A DNA stretch of 64,000 bases from Asanoa ferruginea (GCF_003387075.1 NZ_QUMQ01000001.1:2108001-2172000); one strand, 5' to 3'. Positions 8,747 to 18,955 are shown, counted from the stretch's first letter. Program-made: numbers and translations. Notes: generated by a model not told the origin, from the sequence alone.

Positions 8747-8983
8747 TCAGCGGGGGCGGTTGTTCCAGTTGTAGAACGTCGGGATGTTCTCAAAGTGGTT
8801 CCAGGCACACACCGCGCCGTCGGCCGGGTCGGCCGCTTCCGCGCGTAGCTTGCGAGCCTCTTCCGCTTCCGACAACAGTGCGCTGAGCCCTGCCCGCGCA
8901 CCGGCCATCCGTGCGGCGAGGTCGGTCGTGCCCGGGTCGCTTTCGACGTGCTCAGGCGGCCGAAGGCTGGTGGTCTCGGGCAT
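8747..8983 (-). CDS. amcA: RiPP precursor peptide, multiple-cyclophane AmcA type
   Basis: This 78-residue peptide has a helical leader (MAGARAGLSALLSEAEEAR, residues 26-44) and a short core CAWNHFENIPTFYNWNNRPR at residues 59-78. The core holds W-N-H, F-E-N, F-Y-N and W-N-N, the aromatic-x-Asn triplets that three-residue cyclophane-forming radical SAM enzymes crosslink. Core and partner match what I remember as the AmcA/AmcB pair (multiple cyclophane-containing RiPP). The ATG at 8983 lies inside the 3' end of the maturase gene (32-bp overlap), with an AAGGGG ribosome site. No protease or exporter gene adjoins. Number and position of crosslinks are inference. Confidence 0.8.
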   Translation of the reverse strand: MPETTSLRPPEHVESDPGTTDLAARMAGARAGLSALLSEAEEARKLRAEAADPADGAVCAWNHFENIPTFYNWNNRPR

Positions 8984-10088
8984 GCTGCAACACCCCTTCC
9001 AGTAGGCGGATCTTGCTGTTGCGGCAGTGGTCGGTCTCGGTCGTGTCGAACCGGCCGTGTTCGAAATAGCGGTTCGCCGCGTGCGCACCGCCGCAGAAAC
9101 CGAAGTAGGGGCACGTCGCCCGGCAGGCCTCCACGCCGTCGAGGAACTCGGCGACCCAGGGCGTGCTCCGCGCCGCACCCGCGATGATCTCGGTAAGGGG
9201 TGTCGTGAGGACGTTGCCGCTGCTGAAATCGCCGTGCCGGGCGTCCTGGAACCCGGCCAACTCGGGCGAGAGCAGCACCACCGAGCCGTCGTAGGCCACG
9301 GTGGGAATCGGGTCGAGCTGCCGGGGCAGCACGCTGTCGGCCTCACCGGCCAGCACCGCCTCGGTGTAGCGCAGGGACCACTCGATCTCGCGGAGGTGGA
9401 TCCGCGGGTCCTGGCGCCAGGCGGCGACGAGCTCGGCCCAGAAGTCGATGACGTCCTGTGCCGGGTGGGCGTTGCCGCGGGTGTTGGTGCCCTCGGTCTC
9501 TTCGATGTTGATGCCGAGCACGTCGCAACCGAGGTCGAGGAAATAGCGGTAGAGCTCGGCCGCCCGCCCCGGCGCGGGGTCGGAGACCACGCAGAGGGTG
9601 GAGAAGCCGATGCCGTGCCGGCGCAGCGTCTCGATGCCGCGCACGATGCGGTCGTAGGCGGGCCGGCCGCCCCGGGTCACCCGGTCGCCGTTGCGCTCGC
9701 GCGGGCCGTCGACGCTGACGCTGACCCGGATCTCGTGCGTGGCGAAGAACTCACACCAGGCGTCGTCGATCAGCGTCGCGTTGGTCTGCACATGGTGCTC
9801 GACCGCCGGGTCGAACGGCGCGAGCAGCGCGGCGAAGTGATCGCGACCGGTCGCGAGCGGCTCGCCGCCGTGCCAGACCACCGAGAACCGGCCGTTTTCG
9901 GCCCAGCGGTTGACCGGGCCCGCGACCGCGCCGGCTACGCCGACCGGCATCTTCCGGTCGGCGGAGCGGAACGGCAGATAACAGTAGGCGCAGTCGAGGT
10001 TGCACAACGTCGTCGGCTGCATGACCACATAGGAGGGCACCTGGGCGATGCCGTGCATGCCGGTGAACTGGCCCTGCCGGACAACCAC
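8952..10088 (-). CDS. amcB: Cyclophane-forming radical SAM/SPASM peptide maturase
   Basis: The N-terminal radical SAM cluster motif is CNLDCAYCYL (C29, C33, C36), followed by VVWHGGEPL and VQTNATLID, the usual SAM-binding segments. The C-terminal part has a Cys-rich SPASM-like region (CRATCPYFGFCGG and a final HCRNSK) that should bind auxiliary Fe-S clusters. The 378-residue length fits the FxsB/GrrM/XyeB-like peptide maturases. The start is GTG 10088 behind GAGGAGG. It should install aryl-to-side-chain carbon bonds in the peptide encoded immediately downstream (8747-8983), with which it overlaps by 32 bp. Confidence 0.85.
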   Translation of the reverse strand: MVVRQGQFTGMHGIAQVPSYVVMQPTTLCNLDCAYCYLPFRSADRKMPVGVAGAVAGPVNRWAENGRFSVVWHGGEPLATGRDHFAALLAPFDPAVEHHVQTNATLIDDAWCEFFATHEIRVSVSVDGPRERNGDRVTRGGRPAYDRIVRGIETLRRHGIGFSTLCVVSDPAPGRAAELYRYFLDLGCDVLGINIEETEGTNTRGNAHPAQDVIDFWAELVAAWRQDPRIHLREIEWSLRYTEAVLAGEADSVLPRQLDPIPTVAYDGSVVLLSPELAGFQDARHGDFSSGNVLTTPLTEIIAGAARSTPWVAEFLDGVEACRATCPYFGFCGGAHAANRYFEHGRFDTTETDHCRNSKIRLLEGVLQHARDHQPSAA

Positions 10089-10183
10089 CCGCCCTCCTCT
10101 CCCCGTCGAGGTGTCGAAGGCAGGACTTTAGGTTAGGCGGCGGTGGCCAATCGGGTAAGCCCCAAACCTGTGAGCAAGCCGAG

Positions 10184-11335
10184 TCAGCCGCGGGTGTGCT
10201 GACCGATCATCTGGACGGTGCCGGTGCCCTCGATGATCTCGCCCGCCTGCCAGGCGTCGATGCCGCGGCCGGCGAGGAACGCCAGCGCCCGGTCGGCGTC
10301 TTCCGGCGAGACGATGGCGAACATGCCGACACCCATGTTGAACGTCGACTCCATCTCCGAGTCTTCGATCCGGCCCTTGGCCTGGACCATGTCGAAGATC
10401 GGCTGCGGCTTCCAGGTCGAGCGGTTGACCACCGCGTCGACGTGCTCCGGCAGCACCCGCACCAGGTTGCCGGGAATGCCACCACCGGTGACGTGGGCCA
10501 GCGCCCGCACGTCGGCCTCGGAGATCAGCTTGAGGCAGTCGCGAGCGTAGATCTTGGTCGGCGTGAGCAGCTCCTCGCCGAGGGTGCGCTGCTTGCCGAA
10601 GTCGTCGACCACGGTGTCGAGCCGCATCCGGCCGGCGCCGAGCAACACGTGGCGGACCAGTGAGTAGCCGTTGGAGTGCAGACCGGACGAGCGCATCGCG
10701 ATGACGACATCGCCGACCTCGACCCGCTCGCGGCCGAGGATCTCGCTCTCCTCGACGACGCCGACGCCGGTCGCGGACAGGTCGTATTCGTCGGGGCGCA
10801 GCACGCCCGGGTGCTCGGCCGTCTCGCCGCCGAGCAGCGCGCAGCCGGCGTAGCGGCAGCCGTCGGAGATGCCGGCGCCGATCTCGGCGACCTTGTCGGG
10901 CACGACCTCGCCGCAGGCGATGTAGTCGAGCAGGAACAGCGGCTCGGCGCCGCACGCGACCAGGTCGTCGACGACCATCGCGACCAGGTCGATGCCGACC
11001 GTGTCGTGGATGTCGAGCTGCTGCGCGATCACCAGCTTGGTGCCGACACCGTCGGTCGACGAGGCCAGGATCGGGTTCTTGTAGCGCTTGGTGTCGAGCC
11101 GGAACAGGCCCGCGAAGCCGCCGAGGTCACCGAGCACCTCGGGGCGCTGCGCCTTGGCCACCTTGCTCTTGAGCAGCTCGACCGCGCGCTCGCCGGCGTG
11201 GATCGAGACGCCGGCGTCGGCGTAGGTCACTGTGCGCTTGCGACTGGTCCGGCCGGCACCGGCTGTCCATGGCTCGAAGCCTTCCGTGCCCGGATTTTTG
11301 GCCGAGCCGCCGCCCCGCTCAGTAACGTGCGTCAC
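10184..11335 (-). CDS. purM: Phosphoribosylformylglycinamidine cyclo-ligase (AIR synthetase)
   Basis: PurM closes FGAM to aminoimidazole ribonucleotide using ATP in de novo purine synthesis. Diagnostic segments are TYADAGVSIHAGERAVELL, SSTDGVGTKLVIA, LLGGETAEHPG, MRSSGLHSNGYSLVR and HVTGGGIPGNL. About 35 extra residues precede the conserved start (MTHVTERGGG...), as in other actinobacteria. GTG 11335 has GGGAG upstream. It follows purF by 48 bp on the same strand, so the two are very likely cotranscribed. Confidence 0.96.
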   Translation of the reverse strand: MTHVTERGGGSAKNPGTEGFEPWTAGAGRTSRKRTVTYADAGVSIHAGERAVELLKSKVAKAQRPEVLGDLGGFAGLFRLDTKRYKNPILASSTDGVGTKLVIAQQLDIHDTVGIDLVAMVVDDLVACGAEPLFLLDYIACGEVVPDKVAEIGAGISDGCRYAGCALLGGETAEHPGVLRPDEYDLSATGVGVVEESEILGRERVEVGDVVIAMRSSGLHSNGYSLVRHVLLGAGRMRLDTVVDDFGKQRTLGEELLTPTKIYARDCLKLISEADVRALAHVTGGGIPGNLVRVLPEHVDAVVNRSTWKPQPIFDMVQAKGRIEDSEMESTFNMGVGMFAIVSPEDADRALAFLAGRGIDAWQAGEIIEGTGTVQMIGQHTRG

Positions 11336-11383
11336 GATTTCTCCCTTTACGCCTGACGCGCGGTGTCTCTGTGGAGACGCCGG

Positions 11384-12964
11384 CTAGGAACTGTGCGTGC
11401 CGCCGCCGTTGGAGCTGGCTGCCATCTGCTGGACGACCAACGGAAGGTCGCCCGGCGCGGGACGGTTGCCTCCGCCCTCGCCGCGCTGCTCGGCATCGGC
11501 GTCGACCCGCCGGGCGACGCCTTCGAGCACGTGCTTGCCGATCAGGTTGCCGGCCGGCAGCGGGATCGGATAGTCCCCATCGAAACACGCGCGGCACAGG
11601 CGCGTCTTCGGCTGCTCGGTCGCGGCAATCAGACCGCCGAGTGATACGTAGCCCAACGTGTCGGCACCGATCGCACGTCGGATGCCGTCGTTGTCGAGGC
11701 CGTTGGCCAGCAACTCCGCGCGGGTGGCGAAGTCGATGCCGTAGAAGCATGGCCAGTTGACCGGCGGCGAGGAGATGCGCACGTGCACCTCGAGCGCGCC
11801 GGCCTCGCGGAGCATGCGGACGATGGCCCGCTGGGTGTTGCCCCGCACAATCGAGTCGTCGACCACCACGATCCGCTTGCCGCGGACGTTTTCCCGCAGT
11901 GGGTTGAGCTTGAGCCGGATGCCGAGCTGGCGCAGGGTCTGCGACGGCTGGATGAAGGTGCGACCGACGTAAGCGTTTTTCACCAGGCCCGCGCCGTAGG
12001 TGACGCCGGACTCGGCGGCGTAGCCGATCGCGGCCGGGGTGCCGGACTCGGGCACCGGGATGACCATGTCGGCCTCGACCGGGTGCTCCTTGGCCAGCTG
12101 GCGGCCGATCTGCACCCGGGCGGCGTGCACGTTGCGCCCGGAGATGGTGGTGTCGGGGCGCGCGATGTAGACGTATTCGAAGAGGCAGCCCTTGGGCTCG
12201 GGCACCGCGAACCGGAACGAGCGCAGCCCGTCTTCGTCGATCGCGATCAGCTCACCGGGCTCGACCTCGCGGACCACGCTGGCGCCGACGATGTCGAGCG
12301 CCGCGGTCTCGCTGGCCACCACCCAGCCGCGCTCCAGCCGGCCGAGCACCAGGGGCCGCACCCCGTAGGCGTCGCGGGCGGCGTAGAGGGTGTTCTCGTC
12401 CATGAACACGAAGCTGAACGCGCCGCGCAGGGTCGGCAGCACCTCGAGCGCGGCGGCCTCGACGGACATGTCGGGCCGGCCGGCGAGCAGAGCGGTCACC
12501 AGGGCGGTGTCGGAGGTGGTCGACGGGTCGGTCGACAGGCCGCGCTCGGCGACCTCAGCGGCCAACTCGGCGGTGTTGACCAGGTTGCCGTTGTGCGCCA
12601 GCGCGATGGTTGTGCCGGCCGTCGTCGCCCGGATCGTCGGCTGGGCGTTTTCCCACGTCGAGCCGCCGGTCGTGGAGTAACGGGTGTGGCCGATGGCCAG
12701 ATGGCCGCGCAGGCTGGCCAGGGTGGGCTCGTCGAAGACCTGGGCCACCAGGCCGAGATCCTTGTAGACCACCACGCCGGAGCCGTCGCTGACCGCTATC
12801 CCAGCCGCTTCCTGGCCTCGGTGCTGGAGGGCGTAGAGCCCGAAGTAGGTCAGCTTCGCGACCTCTTCACCCGGCCCCCACACACCGAACACACCGCAAG
12901 CATCTTGCGGGCCGGGTCGTTGGGGGTCGAGGTCCTGGCTCAACCGGCCGTCGCCTCGGGGCAC
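11384..12964 (-). CDS. purF: Amidophosphoribosyltransferase
   Basis: PurF makes phosphoribosylamine from PRPP and glutamine, the first committed step of purine synthesis. A 22-residue propeptide precedes the nucleophile Cys23 (DACGVFGVWG). The glutaminase domain shows HRGQEAAGIA and GHTRYSTTG; the C-terminal phosphoribosyltransferase domain has the PRPP loop VVVDDSIVRGNT. Cys residues late in the protein (CFYGID, LCRACFDGDY) fit the Fe-S cluster ligands of the B. subtilis-type enzyme. Start is GTG 12964. It is upstream of purM. Confidence 0.96.
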   Translation of the reverse strand: MPRGDGRLSQDLDPQRPGPQDACGVFGVWGPGEEVAKLTYFGLYALQHRGQEAAGIAVSDGSGVVVYKDLGLVAQVFDEPTLASLRGHLAIGHTRYSTTGGSTWENAQPTIRATTAGTTIALAHNGNLVNTAELAAEVAERGLSTDPSTTSDTALVTALLAGRPDMSVEAAALEVLPTLRGAFSFVFMDENTLYAARDAYGVRPLVLGRLERGWVVASETAALDIVGASVVREVEPGELIAIDEDGLRSFRFAVPEPKGCLFEYVYIARPDTTISGRNVHAARVQIGRQLAKEHPVEADMVIPVPESGTPAAIGYAAESGVTYGAGLVKNAYVGRTFIQPSQTLRQLGIRLKLNPLRENVRGKRIVVVDDSIVRGNTQRAIVRMLREAGALEVHVRISSPPVNWPCFYGIDFATRAELLANGLDNDGIRRAIGADTLGYVSLGGLIAATEQPKTRLCRACFDGDYPIPLPAGNLIGKHVLEGVARRVDADAEQRGEGGGNRPAPGDLPLVVQQMAASSNGGGTHSS

Positions 12965-13096
12965 CTACTGCTCCTCGCTGCTGGGCATGGCACGTCTGCT
13001 CGGGCCAGTGTACGCGAGTTCAGGCCGGTCACAGTCGGCCACCTTGGCGCCCCGAACCGTCAACAGACCCGTTCGGAGGACCCGAATTCTGCCCGG

Positions 13097-13447
13097 CTAG
13101 GGGAGATATGAGGAGAGATCGGCTCGGTTTCCGCTTGCCTTGATCTTGCCGGCGGCGAGCGCGTCGGCCCACGCGAGTCGGCCGGTCGCGAGCAGGACCC
13201 ACGTCACACCGTCCGTTTCGACCACATTGGAAGGCGTACCACGGGTATGTCGCGGTCCTGGGATGCATTGCACGGCACCGTATGGTGGGACCCGCACCTC
13301 GACCGAGCGGCCCGGCGCGCGCTTGGCGAGGTCGGTCAGCAGCGCACGCACAGCATCACGGAGCGTCGCCGCCTCGGGGCTAACCCCGGCGTCGAGGGCA
13401 TCAAGGGCGGCCGCTACCGCAGGTGACTTATTGTGCGCACGGGACAT
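13097..13447 (-). CDS. Sterol carrier (SCP2)-like small protein
   Basis: This 116-residue cytosolic protein combines a helical first half with a beta-rich second half ([34 protein letters not shown]) ending in [16 protein letters not shown]. The end resembles the lipid-binding end of SCP2/MDMPI C-terminal domains, which also close with a G-x-x-x-A-S-G-x-R-A-D/S-L pattern. Relatives annotated as sterol carrier family proteins sit upstream of purF in other actinobacteria. ATG 13447 begins MSRAHNKSP. The ligand and the link to purines are unknown. Confidence 0.7.
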   Translation of the reverse strand: MSRAHNKSPAVAAALDALDAGVSPEAATLRDAVRALLTDLAKRAPGRSVEVRVPPYGAVQCIPGPRHTRGTPSNVVETDGVTWVLLATGRLAWADALAAGKIKASGNRADLSSYLP

Positions 13448-13565
13448 GACGGGACGATACGACCTCCTCACGTTCTTGTTCCTTCGGCCCCTGGGTCGCG
13501 CTGATCCCGTCGGACAAGGCATAGTGACCGACGGTGTACTCGTTCGGGGGTGAGACCGGAAGGCG

Positions 13566-15569
13566 GTGGACGTGACAACACACCGACGAGCCTGGAGAGC
13601 ACGGGCCGGTGTGGTCGTAGCGCTGATAGCTGGCGCGCTGGTCACAGTATTTCCCAACCCCGCACAAGCGGCAGCTCCAACGGTGTCGATCGTCAGCTTC
13701 TCAAACGGCACCTTGTCACCTGGCCAGAAGGCCACCGTCCGGTTCCGGGTCACCAACCAGAACCCCGGCGGCGAGCAGACGGCGACCATCAAGGTGTCGA
13801 CCAGCTTCGGCGAGTTGAGCTGCACAGACGGCTGCGACAGCGACGAGCAGGTCGGCCAGGGCAACCCGCAGACGTTCGAGGCGGAAGTGACCGCCGGCAA
13901 CGTCGCCGACGGCCAGACCAAGTCCGGCCAGGTCATCGTGCAGGTGACCATCAATGGCGAGAGTGGCCAGGCCACCCGTGACGTCACGGTGCGTGGCAAG
14001 CAGGTGCAGGCGCCGCCGCCGGTGGAGACCGTCAAGTCGATCAGCGGCAAGGTCACCAACCAGGCCGACGGCAAGGGTGTGAGTGGCGCTTACGTCGCTC
14101 TGAGTGACGGTGCGAGCAAGCTACACGAGACGCTCGCCAACGCCAGCGGCAACTTCACCTTCACCGGCACCACGCAGAACCCGATCGCGCCCGGTCAGAT
14201 CACCATCGGGGCGTCGAAAGACGACAAGCGGAACACCAAGACGGTCAACCTCAACGCCGGCCAGAGCTCGAACAACGTCGTGATCCAGCTTCCGCTCGCC
14301 GCGGCACCGCCGTCGGTCAGCGCGACCCCGCTGGTCCCGACCGAGGCGCCCGACGACGAGATCACCGACGAGGCCACGGCCACCGACAGCGCGATCGCCG
14401 CGGCACCGGCGGGCAACACCGACGACGGTGGCGGCTTCGGCAACTGGCTGGTCGTGCTCGGCGGCGGCCTGCTGGTGGCGTTCGGCGTCGGCGGCATCAT
14501 CTGGGTGATGCTGCGCCGCAAGGAAAGCGACGACCCCGACGACGAGACCTCGACCACGGGCGTCCGACCGGCTGTGCCGGCCGGCGGCGCGGCGGGCTAT
14601 CGCGGCGGTGGCAACGACGCGACCCGGATCGCCGGGGCGGGCGCCGGCGGCATGGCCGACGCACCGACGATGCTGCACAACCGCGCACCGATGGACGAGT
14701 TCCCCGACCCCTACGGCGCGCCGATGCCGCCGCAGGCACCGACCTACGGTGGCGGCGCGCAGACGCAGCCCGCCTGGGGCGGCGCCGGTGGTTACGGCGA
14801 GCCCACCCGGGCCGGCGGCTACGACCAGCAGACCCAGATGTACAACCCCGCACCCGGCTCGGGCGGCGGCTACGGTGCCGGCGGCGGCTACCCCGACGCG
14901 CCCGGTTCGGGCGGCGGCGGTTACGGCGGCGCACCGGCATCGGGCGGCGGCTACGGCGGCGCACCGGCTTCCGGTGGCGGCTACGGCGGTGCACCGGCCT
15001 CCGGTGGCGACTACGGCGGCCAGCAGGCCGGCGGTGGCTACGGCGAGCGCTTCGACGAGCCGACCGGTCGCTACGAGCCCGCGTCCGGTGGCGGCGGCTA
15101 CGGCGGCCAGCCGAACGGCGGCTACCCGCAGCAGGGTGGCGGCTACGGCGCCGGCCAGGGTTACAGCGCCGACGAGCGCGGCTACGGTGCCGAGCCCAAC
15201 GGCTACGACCAGGGCGGCAACGGATACGGCGCGGCCGGCGGCCAGCGTGGCGGCTACGACCAGGGCGGTCGCGGCGGCTACGAGGGCGGCGGCTACGGCG
15301 GCGCTCCGAGTGCCGGCTACGACCAGGGCCCGCCCGCGGGCGGTTACCCGGCCGGTGGTTACGACCCGACCCAGGTCGGTGGCTACCCGCCGCAGGCCGG
15401 CGGTGGCTACGGCGGCGTGCCCGAGCAGCGGGGCGGTGGCGACTACGCCGCACCCGATGGCTACGGCGAGCGGGGCGACTACTACCCCGAGGAGAACGAG
15501 GGCCGCGGTGCCCGCCATGGCGCCGAGGGAGGTCGCGACCGGCGGCAGCTCGGCTGGCTCGACGACTGA
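13566..15569 (+). CDS. Secreted/anchored protein with a Gly-Tyr-rich cytoplasmic tail
   Basis: Residues 1-36 form a Sec signal (basic N-terminus, hydrophobic core, cleavage near PAQAAA). Then come an Ig-like beta domain (40-145) and a carboxypeptidase-regulatory-like domain (155-245, [20 protein letters not shown]). A membrane helix at about 293-317 ([23 protein letters not shown]) is followed by RRK, so the remaining 350 residues are cytoplasmic. This tail is low complexity, dominated by YGG, GGGY and PQ, with three perfect 10-residue units at 453-482. The topology resembles a receptor with an extracellular beta head and a disordered internal tail. Start is GTG 13566. Function unknown. Confidence 0.8.
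   Translation: MDVTTHRRAWRARAGVVVALIAGALVTVFPNPAQAAAPTVSIVSFSNGTLSPGQKATVRFRVTNQNPGGEQTATIKVSTSFGELSCTDGCDSDEQVGQGNPQTFEAEVTAGNVADGQTKSGQVIVQVTINGESGQATRDVTVRGKQVQAPPPVETVKSISGKVTNQADGKGVSGAYVALSDGASKLHETLANASGNFTFTGTTQNPIAPGQITIGASKDDKRNTKTVNLNAGQSSNNVVIQLPLAAAPPSVSATPLVPTEAPDDEITDEATATDSAIAAAPAGNTDDGGGFGNWLVVLGGGLLVAFGVGGIIWVMLRRKESDDPDDETSTTGVRPAVPAGGAAGYRGGGNDATRIAGAGAGGMADAPTMLHNRAPMDEFPDPYGAPMPPQAPTYGGGAQTQPAWGGAGGYGEPTRAGGYDQQTQMYNPAPGSGGGYGAGGGYPDAPGSGGGGYGGAPASGGGYGGAPASGGGYGGAPASGGDYGGQQAGGGYGERFDEPTGRYEPASGGGGYGGQPNGGYPQQGGGYGAGQGYSADERGYGAEPNGYDQGGNGYGAAGGQRGGYDQGGRGGYEGGGYGGAPSAGYDQGPPAGGYPAGGYDPTQVGGYPPQAGGGYGGVPEQRGGGDYAAPDGYGERGDYYPEENEGRGARHGAEGGRDRRQLGWLDD
14922..15011 (+). 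repeat. Three 30-bp coding tandem repeats
   Basis: Three in-frame units of 30 bp (14922, 14952, 14982) each encode [10 protein letters not shown] or a one-residue variant. They sit in the Gly-Tyr-rich tail of the protein at 13566-15569 and differ mainly at third codon positions. Confidence 0.9.
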
Positions 15570-15580
15570 TCAGAGCAACC

Positions 15581-15612
15581 AAAAAGGGGGCCGCTTTCGC
15601 GGCCCCCTTTTT
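15581..15612. terminator. Strong bidirectional terminator
   Basis: Fourteen-bp perfect arms (15581-15594 and 15599-15612) with a 4-nt loop, an A5 tract on one side and a T5 tract on the other. It lies between the converging Gly-Tyr-rich protein gene and purL and fits intrinsic termination in both directions. Confidence 0.9.
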
Positions 15613-15624
15613 GTATGCCGTGAC

Positions 15625-18012
15625 CTAGTGGGAAGCGCCGAACAGGCGGGGCAGCGTCGCGGTGTGCGCCTCGCGCAGCTCGGCCAGCGGCACCGCGAAC
15701 TGGCCGCGGATGTCGAGCGCCTCGTTTTGCCCGTCGGTCACGCCGATCGGGGTCCACGGGACGCCCTTCTCGGCGCACAGCCCGGTGAACGCCCGCTCGT
15801 GACCGCGCGGCACTGCCACGACGGCCCGGCCGGCCGACTCGCTGAACAGGTAGACGAACGGCATCGAGCCCGCCGTGAACTCCTCCGGCAGCGCGACCCG
15901 GGCACCCACGCCGTTGCGCAGGCAGGCCTCGACCAGCGCCTGCGCGAGGCCGCCGTCGGAGACGTCGTGGGCCGAGCTGAGGTGACCGACCCGGGACGCC
16001 TCGGCGAGCACCTCGGCCAGGGCCCTTTCACGGGCCAGGTCGACCTTCGGCGGCACGCCGCCGAGGTGCTCGTGGGTCACCCAGGCCCACTCGGAGCCGG
16101 ACAGCTCGTTGGCCGTCTCGCCGAGCAGGAAGATCAGGTCGCCGTCGCCGGTCGCCGGCTTGGTGAAGCCGATCGGCACCCGGTCGGCCACGTTGTCGAT
16201 CACGCCGAGCACACCGACCACCGGGGTGGGGTGGATCGCCGCGGCGCCGGTCTGGTTGTAGAAGCTGACGTTGCCGCCGGTCACCGGGATGCCCAGCTCG
16301 AGGCAGCCGTCGGCCAGGCCGCGCACCGCCTCGGCGAACTGCCACATCACCGCCGGGTCTTCGGGCGAGCCGAAATTGAGGCAGTTGGTGACCGCGACCG
16401 GCTTGGCACCGCTGACGGCGACGTTGCGGTAGCTCTCGGCCAGCGCCAGCTTGGCGCCGTTGTAGGGGTCGAGCCGGGCGTAGCGCCCGTTGCCGTCAAC
16501 GGACAGGGCGACACCGAGGCCGGTCTGCTCGTCGATCCGGATCACGCCGGCGTCTTCGGGCTGGGCCAGCACGGTGTTGCCGAGCACGTAGCGGTCGAAC
16601 TGCTCGGTGACCCACGACTTGTCGCAGAGGTTGGGCGAGCCAACCATCCGCAGCAGGGTCTCCTTGAGGTCTTCCGGCGTCGCCGGCCTGGGCAGCGTCT
16701 CGGCCCGGTCGGCCTGGAGCAGGATCAGGTCGGCGGGCTCGCGCATCGGCCGGGCGTAGACCGGGCCGTCGTCGACCAGCGAGGCCGGCGGCACGTCGAC
16801 GACCAGGTTGTCGCGCCAGGTGATCCGCAGCCGGCCGGGCAGGCCGCTGACCTCAGAAGGGGTGACCTCGCCGATCGCGGTGGCCAGCACGCCCCACTTG
16901 TCGGCGACGGCGAGCACCTCGTCGAGCTGCTCGGGCTTGACGATCAGGAGCATCCGCTCCTGCGACTCGCTGGCCAGGATCTCGTGCGGCTCCATCGACT
17001 GCTCGCGCAGCGGCACCCGCTCCAGCCAGACCCGCATGCCGGTGCCGGCGGAGGCCGCGGTCTCGGTCAGCGCGCAGGTCAGGCCGGCGCCGCCGAGGTC
17101 CTGGATGCCGACGACCAGGTTGGCGTCGTAGAGCTCGAGGCAGGCCTCGATCAGCAGCTTCTCGGTGAACGGGTCGCCGACCTGCACCGACGGGCGGCGA
17201 GCCTGGCTGCCGTCGTCGAAGGTCGCGCTGGCCAGCACGGACACGCCGCCGATGCCGTCGCGGCCGGTCTTGGCGCCCATCAGGACCACGATGTTGCCGG
17301 GGCCGGCGGCGTCTTTCTTCTGGAGCCGGTCGACCGGCAGCACGCCGAGGCACAGCGCGTTGACCAGCGGGTTGCCCTGATAGGTCGGGTCGAAGACGAC
17401 CTCGCCGCCGACGTTGGGCAGGCCAAGGGAGTTGCCGTAGCCGCCGATGCCGGCCACCACGCCGGGCAGCACCCGCGCGGTGTCTTCATGATCGGCCGCG
17501 CCGAACCGCAGCGGGTCCATCACGGCGACCGGCCGGGCGCCCATCGCGAGGATGTCGCGGACGATGCCGCCGACACCGGTCGCGGCGCCCTGGTAGGGCT
17601 CGACGAAGCTCGGGTGGTTGTGTGACTCGACCTTGAAGGTCACCGCGATCTCGTCGGAGATCTTGATGACACCGGCGTTTTCGCCGATGCCGGCGAGCAT
17701 CCGGTCGCTCGGCGGCGCCTTCTCGCTGAACTGCCGCAGGTGCACCTTGCTCGACTTGTAGGAGCAGTGCTCGCTCCACATGATCGAATACATCGCCAGC
17801 TCGGACTGGGTCGGCCGGCGGTGCAGGATGCCGCGGATGCGGTCGTATTCGTCGTCGCGCAGCCCGAGCTCGGCGAAGGGCTGGAGCTCCTCCGGGGTGC
17901 CGTTGGCCTGCTCGACGGTGTCGGGGCCCTCGTGCGGCTCGTAGGGCGAACCCTGCGCCGGCAAGGACAGCTCGGCTGCCTCGCTCGACGCCGTATCGGG
18001 CTGTGTTGTCAT
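15625..18012 (-). CDS. purL: FGAM synthase, large subunit (PurL)
   Basis: The 795-residue small-type PurL is the synthetase subunit of phosphoribosylformylglycinamidine synthase and works with PurQ and PurS. Signatures include [51 protein letters not shown] and [19 protein letters not shown]. Its ATG overlaps the purQ stop (ATGA). The order is purS-purQ-purL as one transcript, ended by the hairpin at 15581-15612. Confidence 0.97.
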   Translation of the reverse strand: MTTQPDTASSEAAELSLPAQGSPYEPHEGPDTVEQANGTPEELQPFAELGLRDDEYDRIRGILHRRPTQSELAMYSIMWSEHCSYKSSKVHLRQFSEKAPPSDRMLAGIGENAGVIKISDEIAVTFKVESHNHPSFVEPYQGAATGVGGIVRDILAMGARPVAVMDPLRFGAADHEDTARVLPGVVAGIGGYGNSLGLPNVGGEVVFDPTYQGNPLVNALCLGVLPVDRLQKKDAAGPGNIVVLMGAKTGRDGIGGVSVLASATFDDGSQARRPSVQVGDPFTEKLLIEACLELYDANLVVGIQDLGGAGLTCALTETAASAGTGMRVWLERVPLREQSMEPHEILASESQERMLLIVKPEQLDEVLAVADKWGVLATAIGEVTPSEVSGLPGRLRITWRDNLVVDVPPASLVDDGPVYARPMREPADLILLQADRAETLPRPATPEDLKETLLRMVGSPNLCDKSWVTEQFDRYVLGNTVLAQPEDAGVIRIDEQTGLGVALSVDGNGRYARLDPYNGAKLALAESYRNVAVSGAKPVAVTNCLNFGSPEDPAVMWQFAEAVRGLADGCLELGIPVTGGNVSFYNQTGAAAIHPTPVVGVLGVIDNVADRVPIGFTKPATGDGDLIFLLGETANELSGSEWAWVTHEHLGGVPPKVDLARERALAEVLAEASRVGHLSSAHDVSDGGLAQALVEACLRNGVGARVALPEEFTAGSMPFVYLFSESAGRAVVAVPRGHERAFTGLCAEKGVPWTPIGVTDGQNEALDIRGQFAVPLAELREAHTATLPRLFGASH

Positions 18013-18692
18013 GCCGTGGCCCCCGCCAGGTGCTTGAGAATCGAGGTGAAGAAGCCCAGACCGTCGAGCGACGGACCGGTGAGTGCCTCGATCGCGTGCT
18101 CGGGGTGGGGCATGAGCCCGACGACGTTGCCGGCCTCGTTGGTGATGCCGGCGATGTCGCGCTCGGAGCCGTTGGGGTTGCCGCGCACATAGGTCGCGAC
18201 GATCCGACCGTTGGCCGTCAACTCGTCGAGCGTCGCCTGGTCAGCGACGTAGCGACCCTCGCCGCTCTTGAGCGGGACCAGGATCTCCTGGTCGGCCTCG
18301 AACGAGTTGGTCCACGCGGTGCCGCTGGTGCCGACGCGCAGCCACTGGTCGCGGTTGCGGAAGTGCAGGTGGCTGTTGCGGGTGAGGGCACCGGGAAGCA
18401 GGTGGGCTTCGCACAGGATCTGGAAGCCGTTGCAGATGCCCAGCACCGGCAGCCCGCCCCGGGCGCCGTCGATGATCGACTCCATCACCGGCGCGAACCG
18501 GGCGATCGCACCGGTGCGCAGGTAGTCGCCGTAGGAGAAACCGCCGGGCAGCACCACGGCGTCGACGCCGTGCAGGTCGCTGTCGCCGTGCCACAGCCGC
18601 ACGGCCTCGCCACCGGCGACCCGGACGGCGCGCGCGGCGTCACCGTCGTCGAGCGAGCCCGGGAACGTCACGACTCCGACGCGGGCACTCAC
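18009..18692 (-). CDS. purQ: FGAM synthase, glutaminase subunit (PurQ)
   Basis: Class I glutamine amidotransferase that supplies ammonia to PurL. The nucleophile Cys is in [13 protein letters not shown] and the His/Glu pair in [31 protein letters not shown] is the PurQ-specific oxyanion region. It is 227 residues long and overlaps purS upstream and purL downstream by 4 bp each. Confidence 0.97.
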   Translation of the reverse strand: MSARVGVVTFPGSLDDGDAARAVRVAGGEAVRLWHGDSDLHGVDAVVLPGGFSYGDYLRTGAIARFAPVMESIIDGARGGLPVLGICNGFQILCEAHLLPGALTRNSHLHFRNRDQWLRVGTSGTAWTNSFEADQEILVPLKSGEGRYVADQATLDELTANGRIVATYVRGNPNGSERDIAGITNEAGNVVGLMPHPEHAIEALTGPSLDGLGFFTSILKHLAGATA

Positions 18693-18955
18693 GACGGGTC
18701 ACCCGCCGGAACAGGCTCGTCGGCGACCTCGTGGATGGTGAAGTCTTCGATCACCGGGTTGGCGAGCAGCTTGTCAGCGATCTCCCGCACCCGGTCGAGA
18801 TCGGCTTCGCCGGTGAACTCGATTTCGATGCGGCGACCGATGCGCACGGAGGAGACATCACTGACCCCGAGCCGCGGCAGCGCGTTGGCGACCGCTTGGC
18901 CCTGAGGATCGAGGATCTCCGGCTTGAGCATGACGTCGACGACGACGCGAGCCAC
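18689..18955 (-). CDS. purS: FGAM synthase subunit PurS
   Basis: This 88-residue protein bridges PurL and PurQ. The pattern [33 protein letters not shown] and [12 protein letters not shown] is characteristic. GTG 18955 is chosen because it gives the usual N-terminus and has AGGAG upstream; longer in-frame starts add residues absent from the family. First gene of the purSQL operon. Confidence 0.95.
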   Translation of the reverse strand: MARVVVDVMLKPEILDPQGQAVANALPRLGVSDVSSVRIGRRIEIEFTGEADLDRVREIADKLLANPVIEDFTIHEVADEPVPAGDPS

